From: Acidimicrobilacustris europaeus
GTDB lineage: Bacteria > Actinomycetota > Acidimicrobiia > Acidimicrobiales > Acidimicrobilacustridaceae
Direction of reading: 5' to 3'
DNA length: 64,000 nt
Assembly: GCA_965194515.1 (NCBI GenBank)
Contig: OZ239146.1
Span: 2,289,484-2,353,483 of the forward strand
The notes beneath the pieces were generated by a model. That model ran no database searches. It was not told the DNA's origin and saw only the letters and a list, made by a program, of their open reading frames with translations. Numbering within the stretch: the first letter of the stretch is position 1; every line of letters begins with the position of its first letter. Shown piece after piece: positions 40,899 to 49,356 of this stretch. A program made the translations under genes and the position numbers.

Positions 40899-42266
40899 TT
40901 AGGTGCCTCGCGCCATATTGGCGAACTTTGTGTAGTGATCGAGGAACGCAAGGCGCACCATGCCCGTGGGGCCGTTTCGATGCTTGCTAATGAGAATTTC
41001 GGCGGTACCGCGGTCGGGTGAGTCGAGGTTGTAGACGTCGTCTCGATAAATGAACATGACGACGTCGGCGTCCTGTTCGATAGCGCCCGATTCACGAAGG
41101 TCGGCGAGCATCGGGCGCTTGTCGGCCCGCATTTCGAGTTGTCGTGAAAGCTGCGACAGCGCCACAACAGGGCACTCGAGTTCACGAGCAAGGATCTTGA
41201 GACCTCGGGAGATTTCCGAGATTTCCACCTGGCGGTTTTCTGCGTTGGAACGACCGCTCATGAGCTGCAAGTAGTCGACCACGATGAGGCCGAGATCACC
41301 GAGGCGACTGCGCAAGCGCCGCGCCTTCGAACGAATTTCCATGATGGTGACGTTGGGGTTGTCGTCGATCCAGATAGGCGCATCGGCGAGGCGGCCAGTG
41401 GCGTGTGCGATCTTGCCCCAGTCAGATTCGGTGAGTTGACCGGTGCGCACTTTGCGCGAGTCGACACGAGCTTCGGCACACAGAAGACGTTGTGTGAGTT
41501 CGAGCTGGCCCATTTCGAGCGAGAACAACAACACGGGACGATGCGATTCGATCGCTGCATTGCAGGCCATGCCCAGTGCGAGCGCGGTCTTGCCCATTGA
41601 AGGACGCGCGCCAAGCACGTAGAGCGCGTTGGGCTGCAGACCCGACAGCAGTTCGTCGAGGTCAAGAAAGCCCGTGGGCATGCCGGTAATGGATTCGCCA
41701 CGACTAACAACGTCTTCGAGGTGGTCGAGGTTGGTACCGAGAAGATCGGACAATGGTGCAAGCGTGTCGGTAGCGCGACGCTGCGCAACTTCGAACACCA
41801 TGGTTTCGGCCTGATCCACTGTCTTGGTGACATCTTCGGGAAGGCCATAGGACATCTCGGCGATTTCGCCCGCCACACCAATAAGACGGCGCAACAACGC
41901 GTGCTCTTCGATGATGCGTGCGTAGCGCGAGGCACTCGACACCGCTGGCGTTGCTGCCTGCAGCGTGACCAGGGTTGCAGGGCCACCGATGGCATCGAGC
42001 AAACCCGCTCGGCTGAGTTCTTCGGCCACCGTGACAGGGTCGGCTGGTTCGCCTGCAGCGGACAACGACGTAATGGCGTCGAAGATGTGTGCGTGAGCCG
42101 GCTTATAGAAGTTGTCGGCCGTCAGCACTTCGGACGCGATCGAGACCGCTTCTTTGGAAAGAAGCATGGCGCCGAGCAAGGACTCTTCGGCTTGGAGATT
42201 GTGGGGAGGGACCCGACCAGCCCCAGCAGGGCGGTTGGCGGATCGGGGTTCGTCGTACTCACTCAT
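40899..42266 (-). CDS. dnaB: Replicative DNA helicase DnaB
   Basis: Hexameric 5'-3' helicase at the replication fork. The 455-residue product has the N-terminal primase-interacting domain (residues 20-120: PPHNLQAEESLLGAMLLSKE) and a RecA-like C-terminal domain with Walker A GARPSMGKTALALGMACNAA, LFSLEMGQLELTQRLLC, LIVVDYLQLMSG (Walker B region) and LSRQLEMRADKRPMLADLRE. No intein interrupts it, unlike some mycobacterial dnaB genes. A G-rich GGGGGAGG lies ten bases before the ATG. It lies beyond rplI on the same strand, as in mycobacteria. Confidence 0.97.
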   Translation of the reverse strand: MSEYDEPRSANRPAGAGRVPPHNLQAEESLLGAMLLSKEAVSIASEVLTADNFYKPAHAHIFDAITSLSAAGEPADPVTVAEELSRAGLLDAIGGPATLVTLQAATPAVSSASRYARIIEEHALLRRLIGVAGEIAEMSYGLPEDVTKTVDQAETMVFEVAQRRATDTLAPLSDLLGTNLDHLEDVVSRGESITGMPTGFLDLDELLSGLQPNALYVLGARPSMGKTALALGMACNAAIESHRPVLLFSLEMGQLELTQRLLCAEARVDSRKVRTGQLTESDWGKIAHATGRLADAPIWIDDNPNVTIMEIRSKARRLRSRLGDLGLIVVDYLQLMSGRSNAENRQVEISEISRGLKILARELECPVVALSQLSRQLEMRADKRPMLADLRESGAIEQDADVVMFIYRDDVYNLDSPDRGTAEILISKHRNGPTGMVRLAFLDHYTKFANMARGT

Positions 42267-42567
42267 GAGGGGTCAAGCCTCCCCCGCTTTGGCTGGGGAT
42301 CGCTAGAGGGACAACCCCGGTTTTTTCGGGGGACGACCCTGTGGACGGAGTGTGGACAACTTTCGTCATCTGTGGAGGAATGGACCCTCGGAAACCCATA
42401 TGCACCATGGGATCACTCTAGAAATGACCTGTGACAGCACGACAGGTCCCACAGTGTGGACAACGAATTCTTGACTAGGTCATTGAGACCAATGCCACAC
42501 GCTGGGAAAACGCACAGAGGAGCCGGCGAACCGGCCCCTCTGTATCGAACTCGTTGGTGTCTGCGGC
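42267..42567. other. Intergenic region between rplI and dnaB
   Basis: Non-coding stretch of 301 bases. It holds the rplI terminator hairpin (42503-42542). The rest, immediately upstream of dnaB, presumably contains the dnaB promoter and leader; I see no confident -35/-10 pair. Two short C/G-rich runs near 42280-42330 could pair weakly. No small coding frame stands out. Confidence 0.6.
42503..42542 (-). terminator. Rho-independent terminator after rplI
   Basis: Minus-strand stem CAGAGGGGCCGG / CCGGCTCCTCTG (42515-42542, loop TTCG, one mismatch) followed by TGCGTTTTCCC. It starts 26 bases after the rplI stop and ends the rpsF-ssb-rpsR-rplI transcript. Confidence 0.85.
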
Positions 42568-43014
42568 TCAGGCCGGCGAGACCTCAACGGTGATCTGGAA
42601 CTGCACCTCGGGGTGCAGACGGGCGGACACCGCGTGGGTGCCAACCGTCTTGATCGCTTCGTCGATGTGAATCGAGTGACGATCGAGTTCGATGCCGGTT
42701 TGTGCAGCAACGGCCTCGACCACATCGGTCACCGAAACGGAACCAAAGAGGTCGCCTTCGGCCTTGGCTCGGGCGGTCACGGCAATCACCGCGGGCACGA
42801 GCTTGGCGGCGATATCGGATGCTGCCGAACGATCGGCGGCGTCACGCTGGTCGCGTGAGCGACGCATCGATGCAGCCTGGGCTTCTCCACCACGGGTCGC
42901 CAGAACAGCGAAACCCTTGGGGAGCAGGTAGTTGCGACCGAAACCATCGGCCACCTCAACCACGTCGCCCTTCTTGCCAACACCATTGACGTCGGAACGG
43001 AGGAGGAGCTTCAT
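42568..43014 (-). CDS. rplI: 50S ribosomal protein L9
   Basis: Two-domain ribosomal protein, 148 residues. The N-terminal RNA-binding domain has MKLLLRSDVNGVGKKGDVVE followed by VADGFGRNYLLPKGFAV, the L9 signature. A connecting helix (about residues 40-75) joins it to the C-terminal domain with LFGSVSVTDVVEAVAAQTGI and a beta-rich end. The start overlaps the rpsR stop by four bases. It is the last gene of the rpsF operon, with a terminator after it. Confidence 0.97.
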   Translation of the reverse strand: MKLLLRSDVNGVGKKGDVVEVADGFGRNYLLPKGFAVLATRGGEAQAASMRRSRDQRDAADRSAASDIAAKLVPAVIAVTARAKAEGDLFGSVSVTDVVEAVAAQTGIELDRHSIHIDEAIKTVGTHAVSARLHPEVQFQITVEVSPA

Positions 43015-43472
43015 TCGGAAACCTCCACGTCTTCCACAACAACCTCGACCTCGGTGCCTTCGGCGTCGATAAACGTTGCCTCGAGCTCCTCGATCACGGC
43101 GTCATCGGTAACGGTTTCGCGGATTTCAGCGTTCTCGAGCTTGAGCCCGCGATCGCCGCGATCGCCACGGTCACCGCGTTCGCCACGGTCACGACCGCCG
43201 CCACGCTGAGTGGTGACACGGTTGGTGTACGGCAGCAGGGCCATTTCACGAGCGTTCTTGATTGCTCGTGCGATTTCCTTCTGCTGCTGTGAGTCATTGC
43301 CGCTGACACGACGGGCACGAATCTTTGCTCGGTCGGACATAAACCGACGAAGCATGTTGATGTCCTTGTAGTCAACGAACTCGACCTTTTCCTGCGTGAG
43401 CAGGCTGATCTTCTTTTTGCTGCGGCGAGCGTTGTCTTTATTCTTGCCGCGCTTCGGTGCTGCCTTAGCCAT
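43011..43472 (-). CDS. rpsR: 30S ribosomal protein S18 with long C-terminal extension
   Basis: Residues 15-85 are a normal S18: VEFVDYKDINMLRRFMSDRA, KIRARRVSGNDSQQQKEIAR, AIKNAREMALLPYT. At 153 residues the protein is nearly twice the usual 75-90. The extra C-terminal ~65 residues consist of a Gly/Arg/Asp repeat (GGGRDRGERGDRGDRGDRG) and a strongly acidic tail ending EVEVVVEDVEVSE. There is no frameshift, and the stop overlaps the rplI start by four bases, so the extension is real coding sequence. The tail's role is unknown. It lies directly after ssb (one-base overlap). Confidence 0.94.
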   Translation of the reverse strand: MAKAAPKRGKNKDNARRSKKKISLLTQEKVEFVDYKDINMLRRFMSDRAKIRARRVSGNDSQQQKEIARAIKNAREMALLPYTNRVTTQRGGGRDRGERGDRGDRGDRGLKLENAEIRETVTDDAVIEELEATFIDAEGTEVEVVVEDVEVSE

Positions 43473-43954
43473 TAGAACGGTTCCTCATCATTGTCATAAC
43501 CAGCTGGGGGATCATTAGGAGCGGGGCGACTTGCGCCACCACCACCGGAATTGGCGCCACCGGAATTGGCGCCACCATCGAAGCCTTCACGGCGTTCGTT
43601 GCGCACAACCTGTGCGGTGGCGTAGCGGAGGCTCGGAGCAACCTCGTCGGCGACGATTTCAACTTTGGTGCGCTTGTCGCCGTCTTGGGTCTGCCACGAA
43701 CTCTGCTGCAAGCGACCACTCACCACGACACGAGCGCCCTTGGTGATTGTCTCCGCGACGTTCTCGGCCATCTGCTGCCAGCAAGTGACATCGAAGAACG
43801 AAACTTGCTCTTCCCACTCGTTGGTCTGGCGGTTCTGCCAGCGACGGTTCACAGCGAGCCCGAAGGCTGCGACTGCTTGACCGCTTGCGGTGAAACGAAG
43901 TTCTGGATCGCGGGTGCAGTTTCCTACGAGTACAACGTTGTTATCTGCTGCCAT
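43472..43954 (-). CDS. ssb: Single-stranded DNA-binding protein
   Basis: A 160-residue SSB. The OB fold covers residues 1-110 with NNVVLVGNCTRDPELRFTASG, FGLAVNRRW, VSFFDVTCWQQMAENVAETI and KGARVVVSGRLQQSSW. A Gly/Asn-rich linker (about 115-150: GGANSGGANSGGGG) ends in the acidic tip DNDEEPF, the docking peptide for replication and repair partners. I set the start at 43954 (MAADNNVVLVGN); a longer open frame upstream overlaps rpsF and is not SSB-like. It is flanked by rpsF and rpsR, the standard order. Confidence 0.96.
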   Translation of the reverse strand: MAADNNVVLVGNCTRDPELRFTASGQAVAAFGLAVNRRWQNRQTNEWEEQVSFFDVTCWQQMAENVAETITKGARVVVSGRLQQSSWQTQDGDKRTKVEIVADEVAPSLRYATAQVVRNERREGFDGGANSGGANSGGGGASRPAPNDPPAGYDNDEEPF

Positions 43955-43970
43955 TGTCGTGACCTTCCAC

Positions 43971-44312
43971 TCAACCGGCGGTAGCCGGGGTGGCGTCGCC
44001 GAGCAGGCCGCGGCGGGCGGCTTCGTTCTCGGGCAGACGCATGACCTTGTGGCGAACAACTTCGTCCGCGATGTGCAGAACGCGCTCGACCTCGTGAAGA
44101 TCGCGACCCTCGGTCGAGATCTCAAGCACGACGTAGATGCCTTCCCACTTGTGGTTGATTTCGTAAGCGAAACGCCGACGACCCCAACGATCAGTCTTCT
44201 TGACGTTGCCGCCACCAGCCTCAACAAGCTTGTTGACGTTGGCGAGCATCGCATTGACTGCAGTGTCTTCGACGTCTCCGTCGAAAATAACCATGAGTTC
44301 ATACGCTCGCAT
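43971..44312 (-). CDS. rpsF: 30S ribosomal protein S6
   Basis: A 113-residue ribosomal protein that pairs with S18 in the small subunit platform. It begins MRAYELMVIFDGDVEDTAVN and contains VKKTDRWGRRRFAYEINHKW followed by EGIYVVLEI, the S6 pattern, and a C-terminal helix with ADEVVRHKVMRLPENEA. The start at 44312 has GGGAGGTGAT upstream. It is the first gene of rpsF-ssb-rpsR-rplI. A candidate promoter lies at 44401-44428. Confidence 0.97.
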   Translation of the reverse strand: MRAYELMVIFDGDVEDTAVNAMLANVNKLVEAGGGNVKKTDRWGRRRFAYEINHKWEGIYVVLEISTEGRDLHEVERVLHIADEVVRHKVMRLPENEAARRGLLGDATPATAG

Positions 44313-44400
44313 GAGCGCATCACCTCCCTCTGGATCCGGGCCGCAGGACGGGAACCGGAGCCCCGAAAGCTCAGGGCAGGGCTTCAATTGGAGATCGAAC

Positions 44401-44428
44401 CCTATAGGAGAGGGCCCCGAACTCCCAA
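44401..44428 (-). promoter_or_regulatory. Candidate promoter of the rpsF operon
   Basis: On the minus strand, TTGGGA (44423-44428) and TATAGG (44401-44406) are separated by 16 bases, 89 bases upstream of the rpsF start, where the operon promoter is expected. Based on consensus resemblance only. Confidence 0.35.
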
Positions 44429-44444
44429 GAGCGGTTCGGCCCGT

Positions 44445-44984
44445 TCAGCAGGAAGCGCCCAGTGAGACGGTGGCGCCGGGCCTGATTCCCCAGTCCTGGA
44501 GCCGTCCTTGAGCCATTTCGATGGCCAATCGGTAGGGGCGTTTCGCAGAAAACTTCTCGCAATTTGTGGAGGTCGCCGGGCACGGGTCCATATCGGCAGT
44601 CCCAATGACTGCACCCTCGCCATCGATCCATGCGATTGAGAGGGGCAGCACTGTGTCCTTCATCCAGAACGTTCGGTCGGAGTCGGCGTCGAACGAGAAC
44701 ACCATCGCCTCGCCGCCGGCAATCAGCGGATCGGTGCGTTCCGAAAGACCTTGTTGGCGTTCCAGCTCGCTATCGGCCAACCACACGCAATGCTCTTCAA
44801 CAGTGCCATCGGCATGGCGAATGCGCAGCGTGACTTTGGTGAACCCCTGCGCGCGCAGCGACGCCTCGGCGGTCACCACCGGCTGCTGCGATTGCTCCGT
44901 TGACGAAACATCCGAACCGCATCCACTGAGCAATGCTGCGGTCGCAACAAGCGCGACGACGGCAACGACCGCTCGCCGCTTCAT
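44445..44984 (-). CDS. DUF192-domain lipoprotein
   Basis: A 179-residue exported protein. It has a lipoprotein signal with KRR, core AVVAVVALVATAALLSG and lipobox Cys near residue 22 (LLSGCGS). The mature protein is a DUF192 domain: WLADSELERQQGLSERTDPL, MVFSFDADSDRTFWMKDTVL, PLSIAWIDGEGAVIG, then YRLAIEMAQGRLQDWGI. DUF192 proteins (ProMGA-like beta-rich) are of unknown function, often extracytoplasmic. It lies between panB and rpsF on the same strand, four bases after panB ends upstream of it in coordinates. Confidence 0.9.
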   Translation of the reverse strand: MKRRAVVAVVALVATAALLSGCGSDVSSTEQSQQPVVTAEASLRAQGFTKVTLRIRHADGTVEEHCVWLADSELERQQGLSERTDPLIAGGEAMVFSFDADSDRTFWMKDTVLPLSIAWIDGEGAVIGTADMDPCPATSTNCEKFSAKRPYRLAIEMAQGRLQDWGIRPGATVSLGASC

Positions 44985-44987
44985 TGG

Positions 44988-45851
44988 TCAGACCGGAGAA
45001 ATCGGCGTGCCGTACAAACCAAGTGTTTCGGCCGTACGAGCTTCAAGCGAATAGCTCTCGGCAGCAGACGGGAACCGTCCGGTCCGGACATCGTCGGCAT
45101 ACGCACCAAGAGCGCGAACGCCTTCGGCGCCGAGGTCGGCGTAACGACGAACAAACTTTGGAAGCACGCGGTCTTCAATGCCAAGCACATCGTGGAAGAC
45201 GAGGACCTGTCCGTCGCATCCGGCGCCTGCGCCGATACCAACGGTGGGAATGTCGATCGATTCAGTAATCATGCGGCCGACCTCGTCGGGCACACCCTCG
45301 ATCACAATCGCAAAACATCCAGCATGCGCAAGGGCTTTTGCATCTTCAACAAGCGCCAAGGCCGCTTCGTGCTTGCGACCCTGGACCTTGAAACCGCCCA
45401 TTGCGTTCACCGATTGCGGGGTGAGTCCAATGTGACCCATCACCGGAATCTCGGCATCGATGAGCGCTTCGACCATGGGAAGACGCTTACGTCCACCTTC
45501 GAGTTTCACGGCCTGCGCGCCAGCACGAATAAGTGCGGCAGCGTTTGTCACCGTGTCGGCCATCGACACGTGGTAACTCATCCATGGCATATCGGCGACG
45601 ATCAGCGAAGCCGGCGTTGCCCGAGCAACCGCAGCGGTGTGATGGGCCATGTCAGCAACGGTGACCTGCAGTGTGTCTTCGTAGCCAAGAACAACCATCG
45701 CAACGGAATCACCAACAAGGATCATGTCGATGCCGGCAGCATCGGCCATGCGCGCGCCGGGCGCGTCGTACGCAGTGACCATCACCAAAGGGACGTCGCC
45801 GCGTCGAACCTTGCGGCCCTGCACCGATGGAACAGTGATTCGCGTGCTCAT
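44988..45851 (-). CDS. panB: 3-methyl-2-oxobutanoate hydroxymethyltransferase
   Basis: First step of pantothenate synthesis, adding a hydroxymethyl group from methylene-THF to ketoisovalerate. The 287-residue TIM-barrel protein has the Mg-binding motif MILVGDSVAMVVLGYEDTL, then IVADMPWMSYHVS, AVKLEGGRKRLP, VMGHIGLTPQSVNAMGGFKV and the catalytic-Glu region AIVIEGVPDEVGRMITES. It is followed by the DUF192 gene three bases later on the same strand, suggesting co-transcription. The GGAGGCTCC before the ATG contains a good ribosome binding site. Confidence 0.96.
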   Translation of the reverse strand: MSTRITVPSVQGRKVRRGDVPLVMVTAYDAPGARMADAAGIDMILVGDSVAMVVLGYEDTLQVTVADMAHHTAAVARATPASLIVADMPWMSYHVSMADTVTNAAALIRAGAQAVKLEGGRKRLPMVEALIDAEIPVMGHIGLTPQSVNAMGGFKVQGRKHEAALALVEDAKALAHAGCFAIVIEGVPDEVGRMITESIDIPTVGIGAGAGCDGQVLVFHDVLGIEDRVLPKFVRRYADLGAEGVRALGAYADDVRTGRFPSAAESYSLEARTAETLGLYGTPISPV

Positions 45852-45951
45852 TGGAGCCTCCTGACCGTCCAGTGCCCCTCGGCTACCGGCGGATGTCCAC
45901 GACGCTATCGGGCCGTCGCACTCACCACAAAGATGGTGCGAAGTCGGTCGC

Positions 45952-48126
45952 CTACCGCGTGACCGTCGTGGTGGTTGTCGACGTCGTCGAACTGGTCGTC
46001 GAGGTGCTTGTGGACGAGGTGGTGGTCGACGGCTTCACGGTTGATGAGGTCGAAGTACTCGAAGAACTCGATGTACTTGTCGAACTGGTTGATGACGTCG
46101 ATCCCAGGTTGGTGCCGTCATCGGTGGGATAGGGGAACGGACATGACGAGGTCCCCTTGGTGGCAACCGTCATGTACTTCTTCCAAATGGTGGCCGGGAA
46201 CGAGCCACCGGTCACAGAGATTCCGTGCACCGATTTCATAAACGTGCCGTCGGGATAACCAACCCACACTGCTGTTGTCAGCTTGCAGGTGAAACCCACA
46301 AACCAGGCATCACGATTGTTTTCCGTCGTTCCCGTTTTGCCCGCAGCAGGCTGACCGATGCGGGCGCCCGTGCCGGTGCCACCTTCAACGACCTGATTGA
46401 GGATGTAATTGACCTTGGCGACATCTTTGGCGTCGAGTACCCGTTTGCGAATGACCTTGTTTTCATAAAGGACATTGCCTTTTGCATCGGTCACTTTGGT
46501 GACAACCGTTGGCTTGATGTGCTCACCGTTGTCGGCCAATGTCGAATAACCCGAAGCCATGTCTAAAACCGATACTTCGCTCGTACCCAGTGTCAGCGCA
46601 GGTACCGCTTTAAGCGGGCTTGTGATTCCCATTTGCGTTGCGAGGTCAGCGACGTTCTTCGGACCAACATCGACCATCAATTGGGCATAGGCCGTATTCG
46701 AAGATTGCATCGTGGCCGCGATGAGATCGAGTTGCCCAAGTCCGGCATCGGCGTAATTGCCGACGCTCCAATCGCGGCCACCGTCAGCCTTCGGGATCGA
46801 AATTCGCGACGGTGCGTCGTACGACTTCGACATCGGCATGTCTTGGTTCATTGCTTCGGCCAGTGTGAATGCCTTAAACGCTGATCCTGCTTGGCGGCCG
46901 GCCCCACCACCTTCAACACCAACAGCGAGATTCACCTTTGAATACTTGCCCGATCCGCTGAAATCGAGTCCGCCGATCATTGCCCGCACTGCACCAGCGT
47001 CATCAATAGACACCAACGCCGCGGCCGGATCATTCGGTCGATTCAGCGTTGACGTAATCGCCAACGCTGCAGCACCCTGATCTTCTAAATCAAGTGTCGT
47101 GTACACACGAAGTCCACCGCCATAGACCTGCGCGTCGGTAAACCCACCCTCGGTGATCAGCCAATGACGCACGTAATCGACGAAGTACTCCGTGCCCCAC
47201 TCGGTACGGGCGACATTGCCGTAACTGTTCTTCGTGCTGCGAACCAGCACGTCGCTCCAGTCGTTCGCCTTCGCTGCGATTGCTTCCTCTGTCGTAATTG
47301 CGCCGGTCAGAACCATGGCGTCAAGTACAGAAGCACGACGATCAATTGCCGTTTGGCGGCTGCGCTGAGCTTTCGGATCGTTCTCTGGCAACTTCGCATC
47401 GGCGGTTTCAGGTGAGCGAATCAATCCAGCGAGATACGCGGCTTCAGGCAACGTGATTTGATCGAGGTCCTTACCGAAGTACGCGCGGGTTGCTGCTTCG
47501 ATTCCATACGCGCCGCGGCCGAGATAAATCGTGTTGAGGTAGCGCGTGAGAATTTCCTGTTTCGGAAGTTCACGTTCAACCTTCACCGCAAGCGCCGCTT
47601 CTTTGATCTTTCGGGTGATCGTGCGTTCTTGGGTGAGGTAAACGTTCTTCACGTATTGCTGCGTGATGGTTGACCCACCCTGGGAAACGCCACCGGCTTG
47701 AAGGTTCGTCCATACGGCTCGCAGGATGCCGGCCGGGTCAACACCACCGTGCTCAAAGAAGGTTCGGTCTTCGGCAGCGAGTACCGCATCGACCACAACC
47801 TGAGGAATTTCGTTCCAGTCCACCGAAATTCGGTTCACACCACCAGAGAGCTGGGCGATGGAATTATCCGCGACACAGCCAGAGGTCACTTCGGAAGAAC
47901 ACATGAACGTGGTCTGGAGAAGGAGCGGATCTTTATTTGGCAGAGGAACCTGGGTGAAGAGGTAGCCAGCGCCAGAAATGAGCAAGATCCCGACCATGCC
48001 GCCGGCGAAAAACGCTCGCCGCCAACGCCAAAAAATGCTTCGACGCGCGCCGTCAGGCCCGACCTTGCGGGCGGCACGCGTCGAACGACGTCCGGAAGCG
48101 GCTGAACCGCGGGTGGAGGGGGACAT
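45952..48126 (-). CDS. Class A penicillin-binding protein (bifunctional transglycosylase/transpeptidase)
   Basis: A 724-residue cell-wall synthase (ponA-type). A basic cytoplasmic start and one membrane helix (AFFAGGMVGILLISGAGYLF) lead to a GT51 domain: AAEDRTFFEHGGVDPAG with catalytic Glu, GGSTITQQYVKNVYL, and RYLNTIYLGRGAYGIEAA. The transpeptidase domain has SxxK in AGSAFKAFTLAEAM, SxN in QSSNTAYAQL, and KTG in AGKTGTTENNRDAWF. The C-terminal ~50 residues are almost all Ser/Thr/Val/Pro, as in mycobacterial PonA tails. It neighbours DUF5318 and the rpsF operon, as in M. tuberculosis (Rv0049-ponA1-rpsF). Confidence 0.96.
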   Translation of the reverse strand: MSPSTRGSAASGRRSTRAARKVGPDGARRSIFWRWRRAFFAGGMVGILLISGAGYLFTQVPLPNKDPLLLQTTFMCSSEVTSGCVADNSIAQLSGGVNRISVDWNEIPQVVVDAVLAAEDRTFFEHGGVDPAGILRAVWTNLQAGGVSQGGSTITQQYVKNVYLTQERTITRKIKEAALAVKVERELPKQEILTRYLNTIYLGRGAYGIEAATRAYFGKDLDQITLPEAAYLAGLIRSPETADAKLPENDPKAQRSRQTAIDRRASVLDAMVLTGAITTEEAIAAKANDWSDVLVRSTKNSYGNVARTEWGTEYFVDYVRHWLITEGGFTDAQVYGGGLRVYTTLDLEDQGAAALAITSTLNRPNDPAAALVSIDDAGAVRAMIGGLDFSGSGKYSKVNLAVGVEGGGAGRQAGSAFKAFTLAEAMNQDMPMSKSYDAPSRISIPKADGGRDWSVGNYADAGLGQLDLIAATMQSSNTAYAQLMVDVGPKNVADLATQMGITSPLKAVPALTLGTSEVSVLDMASGYSTLADNGEHIKPTVVTKVTDAKGNVLYENKVIRKRVLDAKDVAKVNYILNQVVEGGTGTGARIGQPAAGKTGTTENNRDAWFVGFTCKLTTAVWVGYPDGTFMKSVHGISVTGGSFPATIWKKYMTVATKGTSSCPFPYPTDDGTNLGSTSSTSSTSTSSSSSTSTSSTVKPSTTTSSTSTSTTSSTTSTTTTTVTR

Positions 48127-48138
48127 GGTGGAAGGTGA

Positions 48139-48549
48139 TCAGGCCGAACGGGCCGGATTCAATAAGAAGGTACGGGCCAAATGGTTCCAATGGCACGCGG
48201 GGCAGACTTCGACGACGTAACAGGCGAAATCGCCCTCTTTTGAGCGCTTTGTGAAGGCCTTCAGTTCCTTGGCCGTGGTGATGCAACGACCAAAAGCCGG
48301 CAATCGGGGCCCAAAGACATAGGACACCAACACCAATGTGTGGTCCTGACAGATCGGGCAGTCCTCGCTGGTGGGCTGGCCCACTTCACGGGCGGCACGC
48401 ACCAATTCAGGATGGGCATCACAGACTTCGTGCTGGGCCAACCGACCTTTTTTGTATTCCGAAATGAGGTGCTGACGCGCGAGTCGGTAATCGATCTCGC
48501 CGCCTTTGCCGCTCGGGGCACCGCGGAAGGGTCGTGAGGCGGAACCCAT
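48139..48549 (-). CDS. DUF5318 family protein with zinc-ribbon-like cysteines
   Basis: A ~136-residue soluble protein. It has DYRLARQHLISEYKKGRL near the start, a Cys pair in EDCPICQDHTLVLVSYVFG, a further Cys in RLPAFGRCI, and a second pair in VEVCPACHWNHL. The four Cys of C-P-x-C pairs probably bind zinc. The same family sits next to ponA in mycobacteria (Rv0049), supporting both identity and a possible cell-wall link. The start is uncertain: ATG 48549 is used, with a longer frame available to 48591. No ribosome binding site is clear. Confidence 0.85.
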   Translation of the reverse strand: MGSASRPFRGAPSGKGGEIDYRLARQHLISEYKKGRLAQHEVCDAHPELVRAAREVGQPTSEDCPICQDHTLVLVSYVFGPRLPAFGRCITTAKELKAFTKRSKEGDFACYVVEVCPACHWNHLARTFLLNPARSA

Positions 48550-48643
48550 AAGGGCCGAGGCTAGCGACGGCCCGCGCCACTTGCGGTACAAGCGACGTCG
48601 CGCAGTCCACCGACCACACCGTTGCCTGCGGGAGACTGCCCCC

Positions 48644-49342
48644 GTGACTGACTACGGATCCTCTCGCCCTTCGGCCAACCCATCGACTTCCTTCCCCGGT
48701 CGGGCGGAACTCCCACTCGACACGGTCACCTGGGGTCCCGATCTTCCCGGCGACGATTCGCTGAAACTCCTCACCGCCCCGAAGGGCAAGAAAATCCTTC
48801 AACTTGGCGTCGGACTCGGACACAACGCCGTGAGCCTGGCCCTCGCCGGCGCTCATGTGATTGCCGTCGACCATGACATCGCCCGCATCGATGCCGCCCG
48901 GCAGCTCGCAGAGATCAACGAGGTCAAGGTCGAGCTTCACCACGGCGATCTCGCCGATCTGGCCTTTGTTCGCGCCGATCAAATCGATCTTGCGTTGTCG
49001 GTCTACGCACTCGCTCGGGCCGATGATCTTGATCGCGTGCTGCGACAAGTCAATCGAGTTCTTCGCACCGGCGGATCCTTCAGTGTGTCGCTCCCCCATC
49101 CGGCCTGGCTCATGCTCGACCACGATCCAATGAACTCGCCGCGCCTCGCTCGTCGTTACGGCGAGGACCTGCCGCAAGATCTCGACGGCGTCGAGGTCTA
49201 CTCGCGTTCTGTCGGGGAATTGTTCACTTCGTTTATGCGAGCAAACTTCCGCGTCGATGCATTACTCGAACCCGAAGCTCGTTCTGGTCGCGCCATTGTG
49301 CCGAGCACGGTGATCATCCGCGGTCGCAAAGACGGCGTCTGA
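48644..49342 (+). CDS. SAM-dependent methyltransferase, class I
   Basis: A 232-residue Rossmann-fold methyltransferase. The SAM-binding glycine motif is KKILQLGVGLGHNAVSLAL (about residue 50), followed by the acidic HVIAVDHDIARID, then ELHHGDLADLAF and the post-motif RVLRTGGSFSVSLPHPAWLM. GTG at 48644 is the most sensible start; the longer frame reads through the divergent promoter region. The substrate is unknown. It diverges from the DUF5318/ponA pair and is convergent with the CCA-adding enzyme gene. Confidence 0.88.
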   Translation: MTDYGSSRPSANPSTSFPGRAELPLDTVTWGPDLPGDDSLKLLTAPKGKKILQLGVGLGHNAVSLALAGAHVIAVDHDIARIDAARQLAEINEVKVELHHGDLADLAFVRADQIDLALSVYALARADDLDRVLRQVNRVLRTGGSFSVSLPHPAWLMLDHDPMNSPRLARRYGEDLPQDLDGVEVYSRSVGELFTSFMRANFRVDALLEPEARSGRAIVPSTVIIRGRKDGV

Positions 49343-49356
49343 CCAAACTCGAGTCG

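Noticed and set aside
40899..42266. Intein in dnaB
   Set aside because: The protein is a normal 455 residues with uninterrupted Walker A and B regions.
48419..49177. Minus-strand frame opposite the methyltransferase
   Set aside because: Shadow of the methyltransferase gene; it also crosses the DUF5318 start.
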